NCBI GenBank assembly: GCA_000432995.1
Contig: HF972635.1
Span: 15,607-33,517 of the forward strand
Length of the DNA stretch: 17,911 bases
Source: Clostridium sp. CAG:1013
GTDB lineage: Bacteria > Bacillota > Clostridia > Oscillospirales > Acutalibacteraceae
Direction: 5' to 3'
Shown: one piece after another, positions 7,225 to 14,237 of the stretch
Layout of the letters: every line of letters begins with the position of its first letter
Numbering within the stretch: position 1 is the stretch's first letter
Translations under genes and position numbers: made by a program
Notes under the pieces: model-generated
The model's input: only the letters and a program-made list of their open reading frames with translations
Database searches by the model: none
Told to the model about the DNA's origin: nothing

Positions 7225-7276
7225 CTCACCCAATTCAGCATACGCCATACTATGAGGCGCTCGCCTATTGGGTGAG
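7225..7276 (-). promoter_or_regulatory. Inverted repeat masking part of the murA ribosome binding site
   Basis: CTCACCCAAT (7225-7234) and ATTGGGTGAG (7267-7276) are perfect 10-bp arms, 32 bases apart. The spacer holds a small AGGCG/CGCCT hairpin (7255-7266) and a weak CATA/TATG pairing, so the RNA could form a three-way junction. In the mRNA the 3' arm includes the first three bases of the murA SD (GAGGTG, complement of 7222-7227). The 5' arm begins 8 bases after the murG stop. There is no U-tract, so it is not an intrinsic terminator. A translational control or coupling role is inferred. Confidence 0.6.
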
Positions 7277-7284
7277 AGTTTCCC

Positions 7285-8403
7285 TTACATTCCAGCCGCC
7301 GATTTGATCACTCGGTAGATCCGGTCGTTGGCGTCCCGGATCTCCATCTCCCCGGCATTCTCTCCCAGAGACCGGAGCCGCTCCTTGTCGGACAGGATGG
7401 AGCGTACCTTTTCCCAGAGAACTTCCCCGGTCAGGTTCTTTTCCTCGATGATCTCCGCCGCTCCCCGGTTGACCAGGGCCATGGCGTTGTGGAACTGATG
7501 GTTCTCCGCCACGTTGGGAGAAGGAATCAAAATGGAGGCTTTGGCCTTGGCCTCGATCTCCGTCAAGGTCATGGCCCCGGCCCGGCCAATGACCAGGTCC
7601 GCCGCGGACAAACACTGAGGCATGTTGTCGATGTACTCCAACAGCCGGATCTGAGGATTCTTCTCCAGATCCAGGCCGAATTCCTTGATCTCATCCAGGA
7701 ACTTCTCGTCGTGGGAACCGTAACCGTGAATGTGCTGGTAATCTCCCGTTTTAGCACTTTGGGCCAGCATGTAGGCTGCGGCTCGATTCAGAGCAGAAGC
7801 TCCCAGGCTTCCCCCAAAGGAAAGCACTACCGGCCGGTCATCTAGGCCCAGCTCTTTCCGAGAGGCTTCCCGCTCCGCCTCCAGCACTTCGCCCCGCACC
7901 GGGTTGCCTGTCACCACACAGTTGACAGAGTCATCGAAATACTTTTTGGCATCTGGCACGGCAAGCATCACAGTCTTAACATACTTAGCCAGCATCCGGA
8001 TGGTGACTCCCGGATAGGCGTTGGACTCGTGGACCACGCAAGGAATCCCCAGCTTTGCCGCTTCCCGGATCACCGGGCCGCTGACGTAACCGCCGGTGCC
8101 CACACACACGTCGGGGGCAAACTCCTTGATGATCTTCTTGGCCTCGGCGGTGGCAGTAAACACCCGGACCACTGTCTGGGCGTTGCGCCACAGATTCTTA
8201 GGGGTCAGCTTCCGCTGAAAACCGGAGATGTGCACGGTCTTGATCTCATACCCGGCCTGGGGCACCAGACGTTCTTCCATGCCCCCCTTATTGCCCACAT
8301 AGAGGATCTGGGCGTCCGGTTCCTTCTGGAGCAGGTAGCCAGCCGCGGCCAAAGCCGGGTTGATATGTCCCGCCGTACCGCCGCCGGTGAACAAAACTTT
8401 CAT
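7285..8403 (-). CDS. murG: UDP-N-acetylglucosamine--N-acetylmuramyl-(pentapeptide) pyrophosphoryl-undecaprenol N-acetylglucosamine transferase (MurG)
   Basis: MurG is a GT-B glycosyltransferase on the inner membrane face that adds GlcNAc to lipid I to give lipid II. The 372-residue protein starts with the glycine-rich loop GGGTAGHINPA (7-17, with H13). It contains GTGGYVSGP (102-110), SFGGSLGA (195-202) and the UDP-GlcNAc-binding block RAGAMTLTEI (274-283) followed by PNVAENHQ (297-304). The length is normal. The ATG follows a purine-rich AAGGAAGTGGA stretch. It lies 49 bases after ftsW and 69 bases before the preferred murA start, all on one strand, consistent with one operon. Confidence 0.98.
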   Translation of the reverse strand: MKVLFTGGGTAGHINPALAAAGYLLQKEPDAQILYVGNKGGMEERLVPQAGYEIKTVHISGFQRKLTPKNLWRNAQTVVRVFTATAEAKKIIKEFAPDVCVGTGGYVSGPVIREAAKLGIPCVVHESNAYPGVTIRMLAKYVKTVMLAVPDAKKYFDDSVNCVVTGNPVRGEVLEAEREASRKELGLDDRPVVLSFGGSLGASALNRAAAYMLAQSAKTGDYQHIHGYGSHDEKFLDEIKEFGLDLEKNPQIRLLEYIDNMPQCLSAADLVIGRAGAMTLTEIEAKAKASILIPSPNVAENHQFHNAMALVNRGAAEIIEEKNLTGEVLWEKVRSILSDKERLRSLGENAGEMEIRDANDRIYRVIKSAAGM

Positions 8404-8452
8404 TCCGAATCCACTTCCTTTTTCTCAAGACTTGGAAAAGACCTCCCTAATC

Positions 8453-9718
8453 TCATGTCTTTTCCACGTTGGCGCTTCGGGAGATATTCAGCAGAACGCC
8501 CATCTCACCCAGCAGCATCAAGAGAGCGGTGCCGCCGTAACTGAAGAAGGGCAAGCTGATGCCCGTATTGGGAATGGTGTTGGTCACCACGCAGATATTC
8601 AGCACCGTTTGGAGTCCCACCTGGAAGGTGATGCCCAAACCAAGCAGCATGCCGAATTTATCCTTGGCATGGATGGAGATATACACGCCGCGCCAAATAA
8701 GCATGGCGAACAACACGATAATGACCAGCGCCCCTACCAAGCCCAGCTCCTCGCAGACCACCGCGAAGATAAAGTCGTTCTGGGGCTCAGGCAGGTAAAG
8801 GTACTTCTGGCGAGACTGTCCCAGGCCCACGCCCAACAGGCCGCCGGAACCAATAGCATACAGAGACTGCCGTGTCTGGTGGGTCAAGTCGGGATCCAGT
8901 TCAGGGGAAAAGGGATCCAACCAAACCATGATACGGTTTACCTGATAGCCTCCCTTGACCATCAAAATGGCCACTAGCCCGACCACCAACACGGTGCCTC
9001 CCAAAATAAACCACTTGGGCTTGGTGCCTCCCACAAACATGAGGATCGCTCCCAAGGCCAAAATAATCAGGGTGGCGGAAAGATGGTCCTCCAGGTAAAT
9101 CAAGGCAGCGAACAAGGCCAAAATACCTACATAAGGCACCACGCCATAGCGGAAGGTGCTCATCTTATCCAGGTTTTGGGAGATCATATGAGCAAACATG
9201 ACAATGAGGGCAAATTTAGCAATCTCCGAAGGCTGGAAGGAAACGAAACCAAAATCCAACCAGCGGGTAGCTGTTCCCTCTGGTCTGGCGATAGACTCAA
9301 TGTGAGCATACCGACAGATGAGCAGGAACACCAGCAGGAAAATGGAAACGCCGAAGATCACGATCGCCAGCTGATGGAACCGGTGATAGTCGAAAGTGGA
9401 GATCACCAACATGGCGATGACGCCCGCCACCGCAAAGGTGGCTTGCCTGGAAATAAAGTAATAACTATTTCCGTAATGGTAATAGCTGTACGCGTAACTA
9501 GCGGAGAAAAGCATCACCAATCCAATGGCCAAAAGCACCAGGATAAAGATGAGCAGGGGCATATCCAGACCCGCTCCCAGGCTGAACAGCTTATATTTGA
9601 CCGGCCTGCGCCGGCGTTTCTCCTCCTGAGTCCGAGTCTGACGGGGCTCGGGCGCTTTGGGAACCGGAACGCCCGGCACTCTGCGCAAACCCCGAGCAGT
9701 TCTCCCCGCTACCGCCAT
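8453..9718 (-). CDS. ftsW: SEDS-family peptidoglycan glycosyltransferase FtsW/SpoVE
   Basis: This integral membrane SEDS protein polymerises lipid II into glycan strands, paired with a class B PBP. Its 421 residues begin with a basic, Pro/Arg-rich cytoplasmic extension of about 45 residues, followed by about ten membrane segments. SEDS motifs are RWLDFGFVSFQPSEIAK (152-168) and GVGLGQSRQKYLYLPEPQNDF (296-316), whose Asp (D315) matches the catalytic Asp of the family; FFSYGGTALL (391-400) follows. The ATG is 7 bases after AGGAGG. In Bacillus the gene at this place, just before murG, is spoVE; sequence alone does not separate a vegetative from a sporulation role. The class B PBP two genes upstream is the likely partner. 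The murD gene often found between mraY and ftsW is missing. Confidence 0.95.
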   Translation of the reverse strand: MAVAGRTARGLRRVPGVPVPKAPEPRQTRTQEEKRRRRPVKYKLFSLGAGLDMPLLIFILVLLAIGLVMLFSASYAYSYYHYGNSYYFISRQATFAVAGVIAMLVISTFDYHRFHQLAIVIFGVSIFLLVFLLICRYAHIESIARPEGTATRWLDFGFVSFQPSEIAKFALIVMFAHMISQNLDKMSTFRYGVVPYVGILALFAALIYLEDHLSATLIILALGAILMFVGGTKPKWFILGGTVLVVGLVAILMVKGGYQVNRIMVWLDPFSPELDPDLTHQTRQSLYAIGSGGLLGVGLGQSRQKYLYLPEPQNDFIFAVVCEELGLVGALVIIVLFAMLIWRGVYISIHAKDKFGMLLGLGITFQVGLQTVLNICVVTNTIPNTGISLPFFSYGGTALLMLLGEMGVLLNISRSANVEKT

Positions 9719-9758
9719 GGCGATCCCTCCTTTCTCTTTGTTTCATTTATCTTAGTCT

Positions 9759-9797
9759 ATCCACGAAAGCGCCTTGCCAAACAAGACACCCGTGGAT
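9759..9797 (-). other. Inverted repeat between mraY and ftsW
   Basis: ATCCACG (9759-9765) and CGTGGAT (9791-9797) are perfect 7-bp arms enclosing a second small stem, CTTG/CAAG (9773-9776, 9782-9785). It lies in the 89-base gap where murD often sits. No U-tract follows on the - strand. Possible mRNA-processing or stability hairpin; function unknown. Confidence 0.45.
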
Positions 9798-9807
9798 CTT
9801 TCCAAAT

Positions 9808-10809
9808 TTAGATGCCGTAGATCACGCAGGCCAAGGCGCCAGCGCCACCCAACAGGGCTACCAGTCCAAAGACCACGCAGATCTTCACTTCGCTCCAACC
9901 GCACATCTCAAAGTGATGGTGGATGGGAGACATTTTAAACAGCCGCTTGCCGTGGGTGGCCTTGAAATAGGAAACCTGAAGCACCACGGAAACGATCTCG
10001 CAGATGTACACAAATCCCACAGGCAGCAGCAAAATGGGAAGATTCATACCAAAAGCCAGGGCGCACACCATGCCGCCCATGAACAGAGAGCCTGTGTCAC
10101 CCATGAACACCTTTGCCGGATGCCAGTTCCAAATCAGGAACCCGATGCAGGCGGCGGCGCTGGCCAGACCCATGGCGGAGAGACCCGTCATGGACAGAGT
10201 GCCGGCGCACAGGGCCAAGAACAGAAACGCGAAGAAGGAAACCGTGGTATTCAGACCATCAATGCCGTCGGTGAAGTTCACCGCATTGACGATACCCACG
10301 ATCAGGATAGCAGCCAGAGGATAATAGAACCAACCCAGGTCCAGCTGTCCCACGAAGGGGATGGTGGTGGAGGTAGACCCGCCCGCCATAGTGACAGAGG
10401 CCAGATAAGCAGCTGCCACAGCAAACTGGAGCACCAGCTTCTGCCGTTCGGTCAGTCCCAGATTGCGCTTTTTCAGGATGCTGATGTAGTCATCCATAAA
10501 GCCGATGACACCAAAGGCCACGGCCATACCCAGGCCCGCAAAGACCTTCGCTTTTTGAAGGATGGTCTCTTCAAGCCCCAGGGAATAAAACACCGGCAGG
10601 CAGCAGATCATGGCAATGGCGATGCCCAGGATGAACATCAATCCGCCCATGGTGGGTGTACCTTGCTTATTCTTATGCCAGCTGGGTCCCACTTCTCGGA
10701 TAGTCTGACCGAATTTCAGCTTGTGCAGGAAGGGGATCATCCACTTACCCAACACCGCCGTAATGGCAAAGGCAATCACTGAAACCAACAAATACAACAA
10801 GCTGCTCAT
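9808..10809 (-). CDS. mraY: Phospho-N-acetylmuramoyl-pentapeptide transferase (MraY)
   Basis: MraY moves phospho-MurNAc-pentapeptide from UDP to undecaprenyl phosphate, forming lipid I in the membrane. The 333-residue protein has about ten membrane segments and all main family motifs: PSWHKNKQGTPTMGG (42-56), the DD pair D106-D107 in GFMDDY, NAVNFTDGIDGLN (175-187), MGDTGS with D238, and the PIHHHFE histidine motif (295-301). It starts at an ATG preceded by a GAGGGG/TAGGA purine stretch, 49 bases after the PBP stop. The murE and murF genes that often precede mraY are absent. Confidence 0.98.
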   Translation of the reverse strand: MSSLLYLLVSVIAFAITAVLGKWMIPFLHKLKFGQTIREVGPSWHKNKQGTPTMGGLMFILGIAIAMICCLPVFYSLGLEETILQKAKVFAGLGMAVAFGVIGFMDDYISILKKRNLGLTERQKLVLQFAVAAAYLASVTMAGGSTSTTIPFVGQLDLGWFYYPLAAILIVGIVNAVNFTDGIDGLNTTVSFFAFLFLALCAGTLSMTGLSAMGLASAAACIGFLIWNWHPAKVFMGDTGSLFMGGMVCALAFGMNLPILLLPVGFVYICEIVSVVLQVSYFKATHGKRLFKMSPIHHHFEMCGWSEVKICVVFGLVALLGGAGALACVIYGI

Positions 10810-10858
10810 TTTCCTACCCCTCTCGTTGCGTTTCCATTATTTTATCTGTTCTTCAGGG

Positions 10859-13150
10859 CTATTCGGACTCTACCGTAGCGCCTGTTTCCGCATTGGTGTT
10901 ATCCACAAAGGACAAGGTAATCACGGTGCCGATCTGCACCTTCTCACCTGCTGCGATGCTCTGTCCCGTCACCTCAGCGGCATCCGAGGAGGATCCGCTG
11001 ACGCTGATCTGCAGCTGGTTGATACTGGCCACATAACTTGCGTTGGTCACGTCGTAGCCGATAAAGCTGGGCACTTCCACATAAGTGGATTCCTCATCGT
11101 AACCGTTGGTGTACAGGACCACCTTGCCTTCCTTAGGCACCGCTCCGCCGCTCTGAGGCACCTGAGCGGTAACTTCGATGGAACCATCGCTCTCGTCGCC
11201 TACCACAGAGTAAGTGAGCCCGGCCTCTTCCAGTTCGGCGTAGGCTTCTTCCAGGGTGAGGCCCGTCACATTGGGAGCCACCGTATCCAGCGCCGCGTAT
11301 TCCTCATCGCTGTACTGAGCTTCCACACCCAGATAAGGAAGAATCTCTTCCATCATCTTGGCAAAGTAGGGACCTGCCACGGCGTTGCCGCCATTGTAGC
11401 CGCCGTTGGTGTCGTCGTCAGGCTCGTCAAAGAACACCAGCAGCGCGTATTTGGGATCCTCCGCCGGAGCGAAACCACAGTAGGAAGCAATATATTCCAT
11501 AGGCTTGGAAGGATCCTCGTTGTGCTGGGCAACCTTTTCCGAGGTACCCGTCTTGCCGCAGACCCGATATCCAGCTACATAACCACCGGTGGCTGTGCCT
11601 TCCTCCACGTTCTGACGGAGAATATCGATGATCACGTCACAGGTCTCTTGGGAAACCACCTGCCGGCGATAGCTGGTATCAGCGGTCTCCACAATGTTGC
11701 CGTCCTGATCCACGATCCGATCCATCACATGAGGAGTCACCAGGTAACCGCCATTGGCGATGGCCGCCGCTGCGGTAATCATGTGGATGGGCGTGATAGA
11801 GAAGTTCTGACCGAAGGATTCCACGGCCAAGTTGGAGGCTGTCAGCACCAGCTCCTCCTCGCTGTGGTACAGTGTGGTCGCCTCACCGGGCAGGTCAATG
11901 CCGGTGCTTTCTGTAAAACCAAACGCTTCACGGTACTTGGCAAAGGTCTCCCCACCCAGAAGCTGGCCGATATGAATGGCCCAAGGGTTACAGGAGTTGT
12001 ACAAGCCTTCCCGGAACGTCTCTGTGCCATGTCCCGCGTGATACCAGCAGTTGATGGGGTCATCCCAGCCAGGAACCGTGATACCGCCGGTACAGGTGAA
12101 GGTGCTGTCCTCTGAGACTACCCCTTCTTCCAATCCCATGGCATACGTACACATTTTAAACACGGAGCCAGGGTAATAGGTGTCAGTCACGGCTTTGTTC
12201 CGCCACTGCTTCAGCTGGGCGGCGTTGAACGCCTCGTCCTGTTCTTCCCCTGAAAGGGCATCGATCTCCGCTTGAAGCCCCTCATCATAGATGGTAAAGG
12301 GGTCATTGGGATCATAGGTAGGCGTGGTGGCCATGCCCAGGATCGCTCCTGTATCCACGTCCATCAGAATGGCCACGGCACCGTTCTTTACATTGAACTG
12401 CTCCACGCCTTCCGCCAGATATTTCTCCAGGATGCTTTGAACGGTCTCGTCAATGGTGAGCACCAGGTTGTAACCGTCCTCTGCCTCCACATATTGCTCA
12501 TATTCAAAAGGCATATCCGTGCCCAAAGCGTTCTGGGCGGAAATCAGACGGCCGGCAGTGCCGCTGAGCTCCGTGTCATACTGGAGCTCCAAACCTTCCA
12601 GGCCCTGACCGTCGGTACCGGTAAAGCCCAGAACCGTGGACGCCACGGTCCCATAGGGATAATACCGCTTGTAGTCCTCAATGAGACGCACCCCAGCAGA
12701 AAGCTCGTTGTCCTCCAGGAACTGATTGATCTCATCTCGGATACTGGTCTCCACGCGCCGTTTCAAATAGACGAAATAGGAATTTCCCTGAGTCTTTTCG
12801 TAGACCTCTTCCTCGTCCATATCCAGAATGGAAGCCAATCCCGAAGCCACTTTGCGCCTAGCGGCTTCCGGATCATCATAATTTTCAAAGTAAGCGGGTT
12901 CCAGCACCACGGTCCACACGCTGGCGCTCTGAGCCAGCACTTTGCCGGTAGCGTCGTATATGGTGCCCCGCATAGCGCTCAGGGTGGTGCTGCGCAAACT
13001 CTGGTCAAGAGCTGCGTTGCTCATCTCTTCTCCGCGGAGGATCTGCCAGCGGAACAAGCTGACCAACACGGCGCCAAATCCGATGAACACCAGCGCAGCT
13101 GCAAGCCCCATAGCCTTGCGCCACATTTTTTCTGTCGTTCCTTTTGCCAA
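10859..13150 (-). CDS. ftsI: Class B penicillin-binding protein (FtsI/PBP2B/SpoVD type) with two PASTA domains
   Basis: This is a septal D,D-transpeptidase that cross-links new peptidoglycan as partner of FtsW. From TTG at 13150 it has 763 residues: a basic cytoplasmic start, a membrane anchor (about 13-33), a dimerisation/pedestal region (about 50-235), the transpeptidase domain with SVFK (S329, K332), SCN (386-388) and KTG (533-535), and two PASTA domains (about 624-682 and 691-749). Two PASTA units resemble Bacillus PBP2B more than SpoVD, which has one. Start choice: the TTG at 13150 lies 7 bases after GGTGA and gives MAKGTTEKM. A TTG at 13156 touches the SD, and the ATG at 13126 is about 12 bases from an AAGGA. 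It has its own promoter and an unusual 277-base leader. Confidence 0.96.
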   Translation of the reverse strand: MAKGTTEKMWRKAMGLAAALVFIGFGAVLVSLFRWQILRGEEMSNAALDQSLRSTTLSAMRGTIYDATGKVLAQSASVWTVVLEPAYFENYDDPEAARRKVASGLASILDMDEEEVYEKTQGNSYFVYLKRRVETSIRDEINQFLEDNELSAGVRLIEDYKRYYPYGTVASTVLGFTGTDGQGLEGLELQYDTELSGTAGRLISAQNALGTDMPFEYEQYVEAEDGYNLVLTIDETVQSILEKYLAEGVEQFNVKNGAVAILMDVDTGAILGMATTPTYDPNDPFTIYDEGLQAEIDALSGEEQDEAFNAAQLKQWRNKAVTDTYYPGSVFKMCTYAMGLEEGVVSEDSTFTCTGGITVPGWDDPINCWYHAGHGTETFREGLYNSCNPWAIHIGQLLGGETFAKYREAFGFTESTGIDLPGEATTLYHSEEELVLTASNLAVESFGQNFSITPIHMITAAAAIANGGYLVTPHVMDRIVDQDGNIVETADTSYRRQVVSQETCDVIIDILRQNVEEGTATGGYVAGYRVCGKTGTSEKVAQHNEDPSKPMEYIASYCGFAPAEDPKYALLVFFDEPDDDTNGGYNGGNAVAGPYFAKMMEEILPYLGVEAQYSDEEYAALDTVAPNVTGLTLEEAYAELEEAGLTYSVVGDESDGSIEVTAQVPQSGGAVPKEGKVVLYTNGYDEESTYVEVPSFIGYDVTNASYVASINQLQISVSGSSSDAAEVTGQSIAAGEKVQIGTVITLSFVDNTNAETGATVESE

Positions 13151-13152
13151 AT

Positions 13153-13407
13153 TCAACTCACCGCCTGTCTATTTGGTTGCGCTCTACCCGGCATCAAAAT
13201 GAGAGTCAAGATTCCCTCTTGGCTCTCCTCCTCGTTACAAATCAACTGGTCTCTCACAATCTGTATTCCGCAAAGCGGCTGGTTATGTGCCAACTCCCAT
13301 CAGGCCATCTTTCCTGCCACCTGAACAGATACCGTATCCCCTCTACTTAAAGCCAGACACATTTCAAACCCATTCGCTCCAAGGGAGCCGTAGGGGCTGC
13401 AAAACAT
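13153..13407 (-). other. 84-codon frame with one in-frame UGA in the PBP gene leader (possible small gene, uORF or relic)
   Basis: From an ATG at 13407, about 20 bases after the predicted transcript start, the frame runs 35 codons to TGA (13300-13302). In the same frame it then continues 48 codons to a TGA at 13153-13155, two bases before the preferred PBP start. The first half ends DTVSVQVAGKMA and the second contains CGIQIVRDQLICNEEE and GILTLILMPGR, which look like alternating beta strands. I do not recognise the family. The SD is weak (GGTG), and codons such as TTG, ATA and AGA are more frequent than in neighbouring genes. It could be a leader peptide plus chance frame, a decayed gene, or a real protein needing UGA readthrough. 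Chance is not excluded. Confidence 0.3.
13201..13227 (-). promoter_or_regulatory. Terminator-like hairpin inside the PBP gene leader
   Basis: On the - strand GAGAG and CAAGA pair with TCTTG and CTCTC around a 5-base GGGAA loop, with one C-A mismatch (a T-G wobble on the other strand). ATTTTG follows directly. The stem also takes in part of a strong AGGAGGA purine run. It lies 51 bases before the PBP start. This could be an attenuator or a ribosome-pausing structure. The short T-tract makes full termination doubtful. Confidence 0.45.
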
Positions 13408-13433
13408 GCCCGCACCAAAAATAGGTATTTTTT

Positions 13434-13462
13434 ATTATATCATATTTTCCCTCTTAAAGCAA
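13434..13462 (-). promoter_or_regulatory. SigA-type promoter for the PBP-mraY-ftsW-murG-murA-ftsQ-ftsZ operon
   Basis: TTGCTT (complement of 13457-13462), a 17-base spacer ending in TGA (extended -10), then a perfect TATAAT (complement of 13434-13439). The transcript should begin near 13427, giving a leader of about 277 bases. It lies directly after the ftsL terminator, so the dcw cluster is split into two main transcripts. Its -35 and -10 hexamers and spacing equal those of the mraZ promoter. Confidence 0.88.
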
Positions 13463-13492
13463 ATAAACGCGGCCCGCGCTACCGTGGGCCGC
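13461..13492 (-). terminator. Probable intrinsic terminator after ftsL
   Basis: GCGGCCC/GGGCCGC (13469-13475, 13486-13492) forms a 7-bp GC stem with a 10-base loop. On the - strand it is followed by GTTTATTTGCTTT, a broken T-tract that runs into the next promoter's -35. It lies about 150 bases after ftsL. Confidence 0.7.
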
Positions 13493-13645
13493 ATCCCTTT
13501 GCGTTCTGGGGGCGGACTGCCCCCGCAGGGATAAGCGTTCGCGGCCCCCCCTTGTGGTTAGGCCATGCCGCCCATCCAAAAAACTTTATTTAAAAACCCC
13601 ATACAATATCGGACAAAGTGCATCCAATTACGCACTTTTCACTTC

Positions 13646-14194
13646 TCACTGAAACAAAGACTGAATTGCGGACCAAAGCTGATCCAGCAAAGAACCGCCG
13701 GAGGCTTCCCGCACCACAGTGCCCTGATCCTCCTGGGCCACGTCCACATAGGTGACCTGGCTTCCCGATACCTTGCTCATTCCCAGTTCTTCCTGGGCGT
13801 ACTGCTCCACCGCAGCGCCGTCCATCTGCTGCGCGGCTTCCATGTTCAACTGGATTTCCAGGCTTTCTGCCTCTTCCAGCTGTTTGGTGGTGGTACTGAT
13901 CTGGTCTGACAGCTCTGTGAGCTGCACCTGGTTATAGACCACTGTGATCACAGTGGCAAATATAATCCCAAAACAGAGAACTGTCCCCAGCATCCGCAGA
14001 GGGTGCCGCTTAGGCCGGGCGTTCTTTTCCAGCTCTCGCTTGGGAAGCTCTACAACATTTTCCCGGGAGCTTTTCCGCTCCTCCCCCTGCGTTTCCCGCT
14101 TGGGCTGCGTGTTGTCCCAATGAGCGGTTTCCTGCACAGAGGTGTTCTCCTCGAACAGAGAAAAGTCGTAAGCTTCTGAAGAAATTCTGGACAT
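13646..14194 (-). CDS. ftsL: FtsL-like septum formation protein
   Basis: This is a small bitopic divisome protein expected to bind FtsQ/DivIB and DivIC and to activate the FtsW-PBP pair. From the ATG at 14194 it has 182 residues: a charged cytoplasmic region (1-67, basic near the membrane), a membrane segment (about 68-87), a coiled coil (about 88-123) and a C-terminal region ending in an amphipathic SLLDQLWSAIQSLFQ helix. Typical FtsL proteins are about 100-120 residues, so both ends are extended. The ATG is 9 bases after AAGGG. A TTG nine codons earlier is only 3 bases from a GGAGG and less likely. Overall identity in this family is low; the call rests on topology and on its place between rsmH and the PBP gene. 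Confidence 0.85.
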   Translation of the reverse strand: MSRISSEAYDFSLFEENTSVQETAHWDNTQPKRETQGEERKSSRENVVELPKRELEKNARPKRHPLRMLGTVLCFGIIFATVITVVYNQVQLTELSDQISTTTKQLEEAESLEIQLNMEAAQQMDGAAVEQYAQEELGMSKVSGSQVTYVDVAQEDQGTVVREASGGSLLDQLWSAIQSLFQ

Positions 14195-14237
14195 AAGCGT
14201 GTTCCCTTTCTGTTTTCTCAAATGCCTCCCCAGCCAA

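Larger units (their letters stand above)
13151..13645. other. 495-base region between ftsL and the PBP gene, without a confident gene
   Basis: In - strand order it holds: a 7-bp hairpin after ftsL (AAAGTGC 13615-13621, GCACTTT 13632-13638); a long imperfect GC-rich hairpin (about 13493-13531, core GGGGGC/GCCCCC); a terminator (13461-13492); a strong promoter (13434-13462); and a structured leader reaching the PBP start. The base composition swings from GC-rich blocks to AT-rich promoter DNA, unlike the flanking genes. It may include a genome-wide intergenic repeat, which a single window cannot show. Confidence 0.7.

Noticed and set aside
7216..7248. 11-residue N-terminal extension of MurA from ATG 7248
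   Set aside because: No SD precedes it. The shorter form has a good SD and matches the usual MurA length.
13268..13302. UGA in the PBP leader frame as a selenocysteine codon, with CCGC/GCGG as SECIS
   Set aside because: The hairpin has a 4-bp stem and a 3-base loop without the features of a bacterial SECIS, and there is no recognisable selenoprotein context.
13615..13638. Hairpin AAAGTGC/GCACTTT directly after ftsL as its terminator
   Set aside because: No T-tract follows within a few bases; the stem at 13469-13492 is the better terminator.
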